Below are positions 47,492 through 57,726 of a stretch of DNA of 64,000 bases, one piece after another (the first letter of the stretch is position 1; each line of letters starts with the position of its first letter). Both the position numbers and the translations under genes were made by a program. The DNA is taken from NCBI GenBank assembly GCA_038503075.1, contig JBCAML010000007.1, positions 1,922,001 to 1,986,000 of the forward strand. The letters run 5' to 3'. Source of the stretch: Gyromitra esculenta (Eukaryota; Ascomycota; Pezizomycetes; Pezizales; Discinaceae). The notes beneath the pieces were generated by a model. That model saw only the letters and a program-made list of their open reading frames with translations. It did not search any database and had not been told where the DNA came from.

Positions 47492-47797
47492 TAAGAATGG
47501 AGGAACTAAAACGATGGATTTCAACTACTTGATCAATGGTAAGGTGTGGAGGAGGCAGAGGATGGAGTGCTATATGTATATAGAAGACCCGGTTTCGGTT
47601 CTATATGTTGGCTATTTTGCTTTCTTTCTCGCAAGCGTATACTTCTGGCCCATTTTTTCTTCACCGGGACTATTACTATTAAGCCTTTTCCCTTTCCGGG
47701 CATTTACAAAAGATTATAGACCAAAGGCCCACTAAAATTAAAACTTGAGTGATATGCCACGAACAATTCTCCAAACGCCCCCAAACTATGCATGAAC
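47492..47797. other. Convergent 3' region
   Basis: 306 bp between the APM1 stop and the stop of the minus-strand small gene. Nothing else is seen. Confidence 0.35.
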
Positions 47798-48392
47798 CTA
47801 AACTTTCATCTTTCCAAAAACCCTATCTAGCTCCGCCCCACCCCCATCATCCCTACTCCTTCCCGGACTTCCGAAAGCCAGCGGACTACCAGCATTACCG
47901 CTCCTCACGGGCTCGAGTATCCGCAAGCCAGTATCTAAATATCCCGGCGCAACCCTCCTCTTCTCCATCAGCTCCCGGTCCTCAATCCCTTTCTCCCAGT
48001 CCTTAATCGCTTGCTCGGCACCGTTTTGCTGCGTTTGTAGATGTGAAATTAAGGTTTGGCACGAATGGATTATAGCCGCGGGGGTGGTCGAGAATGTACC
48101 CGAGGGGGAAACAATATACCCCCCACTTGGCTGTGGTGTCTGTGACGCTGAAGTTGCAGCGGTGTTGGTACCGGTGGCTGCTGGCGCCTGTGGCGCTTGC
48201 GGGGCGGTAGACGAAGGGGGGAGGGAGAGCGGGAGGGTTTGGTAGCTGTATGGGAGAGTTACGGCCGTGGGGAGGTGGATGAACGGGGAGACGGAGAGGG
48301 GGAGTTGCTGTAAGAGGGAGTGTGCTAGCTGTGTTGTTAGTTTGATAGCTAGGGATTTAAAGGTGAAGGAGCTTACAGCGGTGGTCGTGCAT
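47798..48392 (-). CDS. Unrecognised small protein with helical charged block
   Basis: Two exons (48377-48392 and 47798-48324) with a 52-nt intron (GTAAGC donor, GCTAG acceptor) give 180 aa. Exon 2 is open for 175 codons but has almost no internal ATG, so it is easy to miss. The N-terminal part has HSLLQQLPLSVSPFIHLP. A low-complexity Ala/Pro/Thr/Gln middle follows. Then comes a likely helical block (HSCQTLISHLQTQQNGAEQ, IKDWEKGIEDRELMEKRRVA) followed by PGYLDTGLRILEP. I cannot name the family. A second frame of exon 2 is also fairly open because of high GC, so the acceptor choice is not certain. It is divergent from NOP4, with 245 bp between starts. Confidence 0.55.
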
Positions 48393-48637
48393 TTTGGGTA
48401 TTGGGTTCAAGACTGGACCTTGGGATTTGGGTGGTTATCGGGAGGGTCTTATCGTTAATTCGTCATGTGGCTTTGAGTTGGAGAGCACAGCCACATATTC
48501 GATAAGGTTACCCGGTCGGGTCTCGGCCAAGCCACAGCAACCTTTCTGAGAAATTTCAAACTTCAGAAGAAAGTCGCCCTGCATATTCAGAGAAGGGAAG
48601 AAAAAAAGCCAGACCAACCCATTGAACAGCAATAGCA

Positions 48638-50941
48638 ATGGTCCATCACGCTAAACGCACCAAGGTCGATAACAAATCCGAAGAAATCCCTGAAACTCGC
48701 CGCAACGAAAATTTAGACTCGGATTCAGAGCACGAGGAGCCTACAAAAGCTTCAAAAGCAAGATCTACATTATCGGAATCCGACGAAGATGTGTTGAAAC
48801 GTCGCACACTGTTTGTGCGCTCGCTCCCGTATACTGCGACCTCTGGGGCACTTTCTACACACTTCTCGTTCATTGCACCACTCAAGCATGCCACCGTCGT
48901 TGCCGACCCGGTCACGAAGAAGTCCCGTGGTTTCGGCTTCGTAACCTTCACCGACTCTGAAGATGCTCGACGGGCCGTCAAGGAACTCAACGGCGCCGAT
49001 TTCGAGGGTCGTAAGCTTAAAGTCGAGATCGCACAGCCCCGACACCGCGACGATGCTGGGAAAAAGGCGACGAAAGATAAAAAGGATGAGCGGGAGAAAG
49101 AGGATGTGAAGAAAAGGGCGCCGAGATTGATTGTTCGCAATCTGCCGTGGAGTGTGAAGGATCCGCAGCAGCTTATTAAGATCTTTCAGAGTTATGGGAA
49201 GGTGCGCGGTGTTATTATTCCTAGGAAGAATGATAGGCCTGGAGCGGAGATGCGAGGGTTTGCGTTCGTTACTATGAAGGGTTATAGGAATGCCGAGAAG
49301 GCGATTGAGAAAACGAATGGGATGGAGATTGATGGGAGAATGGTTGCGGTGGATTGGGCGGTTGAAAAGAATGAGTGGGAGAAGCAGAAGGGCGATGAGA
49401 AAGAAGAAGTCGAAGAGAAACAGGGCGCTGAGGAGGAGGAGGACGAGGACGAGGAAGTTAGTGGGGATGAAGAAAGCGAAGACGGTGGGGTAGGAGTGAT
49501 TGACGATGAAGCTGCTGAAGATATGGATGATGCTTCAGAAGCATCAGACGATGAAGGCTCTGACATCGAAATGGACGATGGAGATGACGAAGAAGTCGAA
49601 CACAAGCACGATATGAACGATAATTCCCAGACAATTTTCATCCGCAATCTCCCCTTCACAACCGATGATGAATCGCTTCACGAGCATTTCACAACTAACT
49701 TCGGCCCTGTCCGCTACGCTCGCATCGTCCTCGACCGCGAGACCGAGCGTCCCCGCGGCACTGGGTTCGTCTGCTTCTACAACATGGAGCACTGCGACGA
49801 ATGCGTAAAGGGTGTTCCCCGAACAAGCTCCGCAACAGGTTCTAACAAGCACCCCTCCCTCCTCCATCACGAAGGAGATGACCCATCTGGCAAATACACG
49901 ATTGAAGGCCGCGTCCTCCAGATAACCCGCGCAGTCAACAAAAACGAAGCCCACAAGCTCCAAGAAGCCGGAGCTCAGAAACGCGATAAAGTACAAGGTG
50001 ATAAGCGTCGTTTATTCCTACTACAAGAGGGAACCATTCCCGCCTCCTCTCCAGCTTTCCAAACACTCTCAAATACCGAGCGACAGCTCCGTGAAGCATC
50101 ATTGAAGCAACGCAAAACCCTCCTGGAATCGAACCCTATGCTGCATCTCTCACTTACCCGTCTCTCTGTTCGTAACCTCCCGCGTTCTATCACGGCCAAG
50201 GACTTAAAAGCACTTGCCCGAGAAGCAGCTGTTGGCTTCGTTGCCGACGTCCGCGCGGGTAAACGGCAGCAGCTCTCGAAAGAGGAGCTTGTTCGTGGCG
50301 GCGCAGAAGACAAAGAGGCTGAGCTGCGTAGGAAGAAGCAGGGTAAGGGTATCGTCCGCCAAGCAAAGATCGTCGAGGAGAAAGCCGGTGGTGGGAGATC
50401 AAGAGGTTACGGATTTATTGAGTATAGCTCCCACCGCTGGGCGCTAATGGGACTGCGTTGGTTGAACGGGCATGCAGTTCTTGGAACTGCAGAGGCCACC
50501 GAGAAGAGGGTCGGGAAGGGGAAGAAGGTGGACATACCTGTTGAGGATAAGAAGAAGCGGTTAATCGTCGAGTTTGCAATTGAAAACGCACAGGTTGTTG
50601 CCAGACGTAAAGATCAAGAGGAGAAAGCCCGTGAGAGGTCAAGGCTAGTTGCAGAGGGAAAAGCGAAGCCGCTCGAATCGACGAAGGAGAAGAAGGCAAA
50701 GTTCGCGGCTGAAGCAAAAAAAGTAGAGGCAGCAAAGAAATTTGCAGGGAAGCGCAAGAGAGATGGTGAAAAAAGCAAAGATGAGAGGGGAGACGGAAAG
50801 CGGCCTAGGAGGGATGGAAAGCTAGGCGAGAAGCCAGTAGCAGAGAAGAACGATAAAGCTGCGAAGAAGGACGAGAAGCAGGCTAAGGCTGCGAGGATTA
50901 TTGCGAGAAAAAGGCAAATCAGGAGGGCTAAGAGAGGATAA
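48638..50941 (+). CDS. NOP4: Nucleolar RNA-binding protein Nop4 (RBM28 type)
   Basis: It is required for 60S ribosomal subunit assembly in the nucleolus. It is a single 767-aa exon with no intron. RRM1 (about 56-135) has RTLFVRSLPYTATSGALSTH and KSRGFGFVTF. RRM2 (about 162-245) has RLIVRNLPWSVKDPQQLIKI and RGFAFVTM. An acidic run of about 70 residues (EEEDEDEEVSGDEESED) separates it from RRM3 (about 328-440), with QTIFIRNLPFTTDDESLHEH. RRM4 (about 507-650) has LSVRNLPRSITAKDLKALAR and GRSRGYGFIEYSSH, followed by AIENAQVVARRK. The C-terminal 100 residues are Lys/Arg/Glu-rich. Four RRMs in this arrangement identify Nop4. Confidence 0.94.
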   Translation: MVHHAKRTKVDNKSEEIPETRRNENLDSDSEHEEPTKASKARSTLSESDEDVLKRRTLFVRSLPYTATSGALSTHFSFIAPLKHATVVADPVTKKSRGFGFVTFTDSEDARRAVKELNGADFEGRKLKVEIAQPRHRDDAGKKATKDKKDEREKEDVKKRAPRLIVRNLPWSVKDPQQLIKIFQSYGKVRGVIIPRKNDRPGAEMRGFAFVTMKGYRNAEKAIEKTNGMEIDGRMVAVDWAVEKNEWEKQKGDEKEEVEEKQGAEEEEDEDEEVSGDEESEDGGVGVIDDEAAEDMDDASEASDDEGSDIEMDDGDDEEVEHKHDMNDNSQTIFIRNLPFTTDDESLHEHFTTNFGPVRYARIVLDRETERPRGTGFVCFYNMEHCDECVKGVPRTSSATGSNKHPSLLHHEGDDPSGKYTIEGRVLQITRAVNKNEAHKLQEAGAQKRDKVQGDKRRLFLLQEGTIPASSPAFQTLSNTERQLREASLKQRKTLLESNPMLHLSLTRLSVRNLPRSITAKDLKALAREAAVGFVADVRAGKRQQLSKEELVRGGAEDKEAELRRKKQGKGIVRQAKIVEEKAGGGRSRGYGFIEYSSHRWALMGLRWLNGHAVLGTAEATEKRVGKGKKVDIPVEDKKKRLIVEFAIENAQVVARRKDQEEKARERSRLVAEGKAKPLESTKEKKAKFAAEAKKVEAAKKFAGKRKRDGEKSKDERGDGKRPRRDGKLGEKPVAEKNDKAAKKDEKQAKAARIIARKRQIRRAKRG

Positions 50942-51341
50942 TTTTGAGCTCTCTGTATGTCAGGGTATTTTGTAGATATAAAAGTTAATTGTATTTCTCG
51001 GGGGATGTTTCGATCTGTTTATACCAACCAGTAATAATACATGTAATGCAGCACTCGGACCTGGTCTTGGAGCTGAGTGATATCCGGTGAAGCGGGCGAT
51101 TAACTAAGACGTTGAAGGCTAGCGAAAGAAAAACTCAGTCACATTTTACGACAGCCGAGTGATACAATCCAGAAAATGCTAACCAGCTCAGAACTGCAGG
51201 CTTGCCAGCAATAACCTGCATTGCTCTCGAGCGCTCTTCTGTATGTACTCTCCCGTTCCCGCAGCACGTAATTCCAATCTCAAGCTGTCGACGACGCCAA
51301 GCCCCAAGTCTACCCCTCCTCAGCCCCAGTACCCATAACAC
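50942..51341. promoter_or_regulatory. NOP4-IPP1 spacer with CGAGTGATA box
   Basis: 400 bp holding TACATGTA (51038) and CGAGTGATA (51156-51164), the latter in sense orientation 178 bp upstream of the upstream IPP1 ATG. Confidence 0.4.
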
Positions 51342-52674
51342 ATGTTTCTGCTACCCCGCCTACTTATTCCTTCTTCTTCCCCTTCCCTTCTTTTTTCTCC
51401 AGCTACTGTTCGTCCGGCTGCTCAATTCTTCAAGCTGTCATCAAGAAGTGCATTGGTATGTATGCCTTCCATTGCTATTGATATTAGGGAATTCGGGTTA
51501 ACAGTGACAGATTGCGAGACATCTCTCGAACCCCTCGGCCAATATGTCGTACTCTATTAGAAAAATCGGCCAGCCCAATACTATTGGTATGTACAATTCC
51601 TAATTGGGTTTCCGCTGGAGTTGCTTGCGTATCCGAAAATTCGAAATCGCTAATTGAATTACTATTTTTTAGAGCACCGGATATTCATTGAGATGGATGG
51701 TATCCCGGTGTCTCCATTCCACGACATTCCGCTCTACGCCAAGTAAGTAACCCTATTACATCCATTTTTTTATATTGAAATATTTAGCCTAATGCAATAA
51801 TAGTGACCAAAAGACCGTCCTCAACATGATCGTCGAGATCCCCCGCTGGACTAACGGGAAGCTTGAGATCTCCAAGGAGGAAACCCTCAACCCCATCAAA
51901 CAGGACATTAAGAAAGGCAAGATCCGGTTCGTCCGCAACTGCTTCCCACATAAGGGTTACCTCTGGAACTACGGTGCCTTCCCCCAGACTTGGGAAGACC
52001 CGTCCACCATCCATCCAGAGACTAAGGCCAAGGGCGACAATGACCCGCTTGATGTTTGCGAGATTGGCGAGACCGTCGGATATGCCGGTCAGATCAAGCA
52101 AGTCAAGGTTCTCGGTGTTATGGCGTTGCTCGACGAGGAGGAGACCGACTGGAAGGTCATTGTCATTGATGTGAATGATCCGTTGGCTCCTAAGCTCAAT
52201 GATATCGAGGATGTTGAGCGCCACCTTCCGGGACTTTTGAGGGCTACCAATGAGTGGTTCCGTATCTACAAGATCCCAGATGGCAAGCCTGAGAACCAGT
52301 TTGCTTTCTCTGGAGAATGCAAAAACAAGAAGTGGGAATCACTCGATTCGATTTTGTTAATATTTTTTTACTAACCAGTTATCACTAGGTACGCTACCGA
52401 TGTTATCCGCGAGTGTGCCGAGGCTTGGGATAAATTGATTACTGGAAAGAGCGACCCCAACTCCATCTCACTGTAAGTTCCAAGCAATCCTTACTCGTAT
52501 ACCAGTACAGACCACTAAGTGAAATCATACAGTACCAACTTGACCGTCTCCCAGTCTTCCACCCGCATCGACCCTAGCCAGATTCCTCCTATTCCCCAAG
52601 GCGAAAACCTCCCGCCTGCCTCTATTGATCCTAGCATTGACAAGTGGTTCTTTATTTCTGGTGCTGCCATGTAG
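51342..52674 (+). CDS. IPP1: Soluble inorganic pyrophosphatase, with possible mitochondrial leader isoform
   Basis: It hydrolyses PPi to two phosphates, driving biosynthesis. The full model has six exons (51342-51455, 51511-51586, 51673-51742, 51804-52331, 52389-52472, 52533-52674) and gives 337 aa. Initiation at the in-frame ATG at 51544 ([18 protein letters not shown]) gives the usual 288-aa cytosolic form. The first exon plus 11 codons of the second encode a Ser/Arg/Leu-rich, acid-free leader ([21 protein letters not shown]) typical of mitochondrial presequences. The catalytic signature is [33 protein letters not shown] and [20 protein letters not shown] are family landmarks. Dual targeting is inferred; alternatively only the shorter form is made. 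Confidence 0.95.
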
Positions 52675-52968
52675 GATGTTTCTCAGCTTATTGAATAGTT
52701 AGATGTAAACATGCATGTGGAGGACTTCAAATGAATAGATATATAAATAACACATTGGACACAATCATTGCATAGTACCATTGATTTCACGGAGCTGTAA
52801 CATTTACTACTAAGCTGTAATCGCACAATGAATTCTAGCATCTCTTTCCCTAAGCTCAATCTAAAAAAATTGCTGTGAGTGATTCAATACTTTATCGTCA
52901 ATTAGGATTTAAATAACACTAGGCCAATCCCAGTAAAATAAATTCACTACTAAAGTACAGCAACATGC

Positions 52969-53494
52969 TTAGATAAGAAGTCTTTCGATCTTATCCTTCA
53001 AGCTCTGGATCTGTCCCTGCAGCTCAGACGATTCGTTCGAGGTGACAGAGGCCGAGATAACGGCGCGGGAAACACCACAAGCACGTCCAAGGGCAATCTT
53101 GGAGGGGACGAAAACGTAAGGGACGTTCTTGTCCTCGCAGAGAAGCGGGAGATGGAGGAGGATCTCAAGGGGAGAGGTATCGGCGGCGAGAACGATGAAT
53201 TCAGAGATACCCCGGTTGAGAGTCTTGGTTGCTGTAGCAGAGAAAATCGTTAGTGGGATGTGGAGAAGGTGGAGGGGTGGGGAGATATACCTTCGTTAGC
53301 ACCCTTCTTCAACTGGCGGTAGTGAGACGCTTGCTGAATGATGTCGAGGATTTGCTGCGTCAACGCGGCATCAGCGAGAGGGAAAGCTGGAGATAGATAT
53401 ATATGTTAAAAAGGAATTCATTCGTAACAAAAGTTCACACTCTCGAGAAATTGGAAAATATACCTTTCGGGTTGGGAGCGTTAGAGTTAGACAT
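52969..53494 (-). CDS. SNU13: U4/U6.U5 snRNP and box C/D snoRNP protein Snu13 (15.5K/NHP2L1)
   Basis: It binds kink-turns in U4 snRNA and box C/D snoRNAs and so serves both splicing and rRNA processing. Three exons (53464-53494, 53291-53386, 52969-53231) give 129 aa. The L7Ae fold is evident from [80 protein letters not shown] and [12 protein letters not shown]. The [20 protein letters not shown]-binding loop is intact across the second junction. It is divergent from VMA3. Confidence 0.95.
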
Positions 53495-54036
53495 CGTGAG
53501 AATTTCGTTATTCGAGAGATTGTATTATGGAAGAGAGGCAAAGGGTTCCTTGCTAGGACGCTCGCCCTTTAACTGATAATTGAGAGTGGTATTGAAAGTT
53601 GGTGAACGGAGTTGAAGAGGCTCTACACTTTTTTTCTTTCTCTTAGCTCGTGCTTGTGGTACCCTGGGGACAGAGGGCGAGCCCTACAAGGACATCGAGC
53701 CAGCGAGCAGATTTGAAATATGTATGAAAACCTGACATTATACTCGTGGTAACTTCAGAGCACTAGATTAGATCTTCTACGCGAATTACGTGTATTTATC
53801 TTTGCTGATTACCTCTGTGTTTTTTACACGTCGTCATCTGCTCCGGCTGCCCAAGCCACCCATCCATCAACCTCGAAGCCTCTCTCCCCATCTCCAAGTT
53901 CCAACCACCTTCCCTACCGACCCTCGCCTTAAGCCTGTCAACCTCTTCAATATCAGCCTTAGAAAAACCCTCGTTCAGACTTATAGTCTTCATTTCTATT
54001 ATTTTTTACGCTCAACCATAAATCACAGAAGCCAAA
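53495..54036. other. Divergent promoter SNU13/VMA3
   Basis: 542 bp between starts. The 84-aa plus-strand ORF at 53790 runs into the VMA3 5' UTR and shows no coding features. Confidence 0.35.
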
Positions 54037-55060
54037 ATGACTGATCTTTGGTAAGACTCTTAACGCTCCGTGTTGTGTTCTCCTTTCTGTAAAAATCGAT
54101 CTGGAAGCGCTTCAGTCACGATTGTAGATGTTGTTGGGGAAAGAAGAAGCGTGACAGAGGGATTGTTGTGAACCTGGGCTCAGGAAGTCGTTTGCTAACA
54201 GCTGCTCTTCATTGTCTATAGTCCTGTTTATGCTGTATGTGTCCCTTGACGCGACAAGCGACCGACCCACACCCAGAAGAACTTTGTCGTTCAGCCCAAT
54301 TTACCCGATTTTTTTCTCCTTCCTCCTCGCTTCTCACGATCGACGCAGCTGGAACGACAATAATGGACATGAACTCTACTGACGCGAGCCATAGCCCTTC
54401 TTCGGCGCCATGGGGTGCACGGCCGCCATCGTGTTCACCTGCTTTGGAGCCAGTTACGGAACCGCAAAATCCGGTGTTGGTATTGTTGCTGCCGGTGTCC
54501 TGAGGCCAGATCTAATTGTCAGGAGTATGTTGTTCCCGTTTTTTTCTTCTCGGTGTGCCGCGTCATTTGCTTTTTTTTTCCAAGCAAGTGGCGAAGATTC
54601 AGCTAGGCTGGGCCTTTTTTCAACGTTTTCCCCTGAAGGTTACGATTACTGATATGGGTGTGTTCCTGCAGACATTATCCCCGTCGTCATGGCTGGTATT
54701 ATTGGTATCTACGGACTTGTCGTCTCGGTCTTGATTTCCTCTGGTCTGGAACAACGGGTCTCGCTCTTTACTGGTTTCATTCAGCTTGGTGCTGGTCTCT
54801 CTGTCGGTCTTGCTGGTTTGGCTGCTGGTAAGTCGTTTTTTTCCGCTCCCCTTACAATATACTGTATAGCCAACTAATAGATCGGTTTAGGTTTTGCTAT
54901 TGGTATTGTCGGTGATGCTGGTGTCCGCGGTACTGCTCAGCAACCTAGACTCTTCGTCGGAATGATCTTGATTTTGATTTTCGCGGAAGTCTTGGGTCTG
55001 TACGGGTTGATTGTGGCACTATTGATGAACGCCAAGGCGACCACAGATGTCCATTGTTAA
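54037..55060 (+). CDS. VMA3: V-type H+-ATPase proteolipid subunit c
   Basis: This is the membrane ring subunit that carries protons in the vacuolar ATPase. Five exons (54037-54050, 54222-54234, 54395-54524, 54672-54827, 54891-55060) give 160 aa, the same length as the yeast protein. The second exon is only 13 nt. The protein has four hydrophobic helices: [60 protein letters not shown] and [20 protein letters not shown]. The proton-carrying glutamate is in FAEVLG, at residue 137 in this model, as in yeast. [20 protein letters not shown] is also conserved. Confidence 0.96.
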
Positions 55061-55758
55061 ACGCAGAATTCACGTGTATACCAGTGCAAGGAGGCGAAGG
55101 AGGTGTCTGCTGGCAAGAAAGAAACGTTGCGAGCGTCATTAGCAGAACAAGCAGTTGGATAAAGGGGAGGACGATCATGTAATCTTTTGTGTACTACAGT
55201 GGTGGCGCGGCGCACGTTTGTTGGTCTTATAAGCATGGGATACGGATGGATGGATGGGCTGGATGGATCGGAGGGAATGATATAATTAGCGAGAGACTGA
55301 TCTTGGCTCTTTCGGCACCTTTTTTTCCTCTTATCCTTTTCGCCAGCCGGGAACGATGGGGATTGCAAGGTGGGGAATACCAGGTCGGCTGTAGCGTTTG
55401 GAGTGTTTTTCTTCTTCTCTTTCTTTCCTGTTTGTCTTTTGGATTACGTTTGCTCTGGTTCGTATTTGGTCTACTTTGGTGCATGTGAAAATAGTGATAT
55501 TGAAATCTTGTTATGTTATAGAAAGCAAGAGAGAGTCTCTCAAGAGCGTGATACCGAGTGATTGAAGGCGTTCTAAACCTAACCCTGTATGTGACACTCC
55601 ACTCGAGACGTCCATTCTGATATCGTACCAAATCGAACACAGAGTTGTGGTCCAACCCAGCAGTAACCCCAAGAAACGGAAAGAAATGTAAAGAAAGACA
55701 GTAGAAAACAACTTTTGATATTCAAATCGTACAACCTCATTAATCCGGCCGCCCCACC
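55061..55758. other. Convergent 3' region VMA3/RLP24
   Basis: 698 bp with no gene. A box variant CGAGTGATT (55555-55563), overlapping GATACCGAGT, lies next to a CCTAACCCT telobox (55578-55586). Confidence 0.4.
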
Positions 55759-56547
55759 TTAATCCACATCCATCCCATCCCCCGCCCCGACCTTTGTCCT
55801 CCTCTTCCCGACCTTGACTTTCACCTTCACCATCTCAGGCTCCTCCTCCTCAATATCACTAACCTCCATTCCATCATCAATATCGACATCCGCCACCTGC
55901 TCATCCACAATCGTCCTCTGGTCTCTCTGCAGCAGATGCTGGTTCTCCTCAACAATCTTCCTGTTGGCTTCACGCTCACGCTGCTTGTTGCCCGCCATAC
56001 GGTTGCGGTAGAAGACACGTTCACGACGGGCGCGGATCTCCTCGACACGCTGCATGGCGGTAAGGGTCTTTGCGACGAGATCGCGCGAGTATCGGGTTGG
56101 TACGTGGCGGCGGGCAGAGAATGTGAGGGTTGTGTCGACGATCATTTCTTTGCCGGCGGACTTGCGGAAGGCTTTGGTCCATTTGAGTTTGCGAGGGTTA
56201 CCTGTGGGAGGGGGGGGTTGTTAGTAAATGTGGTCGGGTTATTGGGTGGTGGGAGGGTAGAGTGGGGAAGGGAAGGGAAGGAGGGACTTACGCTTCATTT
56301 TGAAGTTCTTGTGGCATTTACTTCTGCAGAAACGGAATTCTTTGGCGTCGTTGCGGACAAACATGATCCCGTGACCTGGATATATGGGGCCAGAACTGTG
56401 GCAATTCACCGTCAGCACAATTCCGGTTCTGAAAATAAATAAAACATATGGCACAGATGCAGGATGAAACATATCGTAACAGTGGGTGAAGAAATAAAAA
56501 GAGGAAAAAGAAGGATAGTACCAGAAATGACATTGGTGAATCCTCAT
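55759..56547 (-). CDS. RLP24: Ribosome biogenesis protein Rlp24
   Basis: It is a placeholder for ribosomal protein eL24 in pre-60S particles and is released by the AAA-ATPase Afg2/Drg1. Three exons (56522-56547, 56292-56395, 55759-56201) give 190 aa. The N-terminal zinc-ribbon [20 protein letters not shown] and [18 protein letters not shown] is shared with eL24. The continuation [20 protein letters not shown] is Rlp24-specific. The C-terminus is an acidic/basic coiled-coil with [16 protein letters not shown], which recruits Drg1 in yeast. It is divergent from PAM18, with 305 bp between starts. Confidence 0.94.
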
Positions 56548-56852
56548 CTTGAAACCTTTCCTGCGCCTGTTTGCGCTGTCGTGGTACGGCGGTGGTAGTA
56601 GTAGTTGGTGTTGAGCTGCTTCGGTAGCAGCGTGGTGTTGAGGTTGAAGCTTCAGGTAGATCTGAGGCTCTCGGCTTTTTTTTTCTTTCTCCAGAAAGCG
56701 AAAACCCATAGTGGGGGGCTTGGCATTGTCTTGGCGTGGGGCGAAAGTTGTTGATTCCAACCCGACTTCAATTTCGAGATTCGACCTCGTCCACCACCAC
56801 CACTGCCAGTACTCTTCTTTACAGCAACGCGCCAATACTGAATACGAACAAT

Positions 56853-57359
56853 ATGTCGACCGCAATCATGATCGGAGTTGGGATCGCTGGCGCAGGTATG
56901 TTCCGTCTTTCCACCACATTTAAAGACTCTGCTAACTAGTCCATAGCCCTTGCAGTAAGACCTACCGCCGTTAACACCGCTGCCAGGACTTTGGTACTAA
57001 CACAGCTTTACTCATAGGGCCGTATCGGAATCCAGGCGTTCAAGAAATACAAAACCCTTCCAGGCGGCGTAGCCTTCGGAAAGCAGTTCTATAAAGGCGG
57101 GTTCGAGAATAAGATGACCCGACGAGAAGCGATTTTGATTTTGCAGCTAAGGTATGTTGTACCAATTGGGCGGAGGGGAGGAAGGTTACAGGACTGATGG
57201 TGGAGTGGGGGGGTTGGTAGTGAGCGCAATATGACGAAGCCGAATATTCGGAAGAGGCATAGGGAGATGATGTTACTGAACCATCCTGATCGTGGCGGGA
57301 GCCCGTATCTAGCTGGGAAGGTTAATGAGGCGAAGGAGTTCCTGGAGAAGCACGGTTAA
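56853..57359 (+). CDS. PAM18: Mitochondrial import motor J-protein Pam18/Tim14
   Basis: It stimulates mtHsp70 ATPase at the TIM23 channel from the inner membrane. Four exons (56853-56895, 56947-56954, 57018-57151, 57221-57359) give 107 aa. The second exon is only 8 nt (CC CTT GCA). Without it the frame breaks; with it the membrane segment reads [20 protein letters not shown]. Then come [20 protein letters not shown], the J domain with the catalytic HPD ([20 protein letters not shown]) and the end KEFLEKHG. Size and architecture match yeast and human TIM14. Confidence in the gene is high; the microexon deserves cDNA confirmation. Confidence 0.92.
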
Positions 57360-57726
57360 GGCAGGAAGGGAGCGCGAGAAGGGTGGGGGAATAGACAGCT
57401 AGCTTGGTCCATGGATGTGGTGGAGGTTGATGCGATCTCTGGGGTTGTGGAGATTCTGATACCAGGGTGTATTATGTGTGGCTTTTTCATTGTGAATAGT
57501 GTAAAAATGGGTCGGCGTTCTGTTTATGGTAGCGAAAGGGGTATAGAATAAAGCTTCTCTTCTCTTATTCTTGGATTACTTGGTTTTATTCACTATTCAC
57601 CGTTGCTGTGGTTCTGAGTTTTTGGAGGATGTCGAAATTTCATGTCTAGACGATGATTGATATTTACAAGTGACTTTTGAATTATGATACGAGGCAGATA
57701 TAATACAGATAATAAGCAAATTTTCT
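57360..57726. other. Convergent 3' region PAM18/RCL1
   Basis: 367 bp with nothing recognised. Confidence 0.35.
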
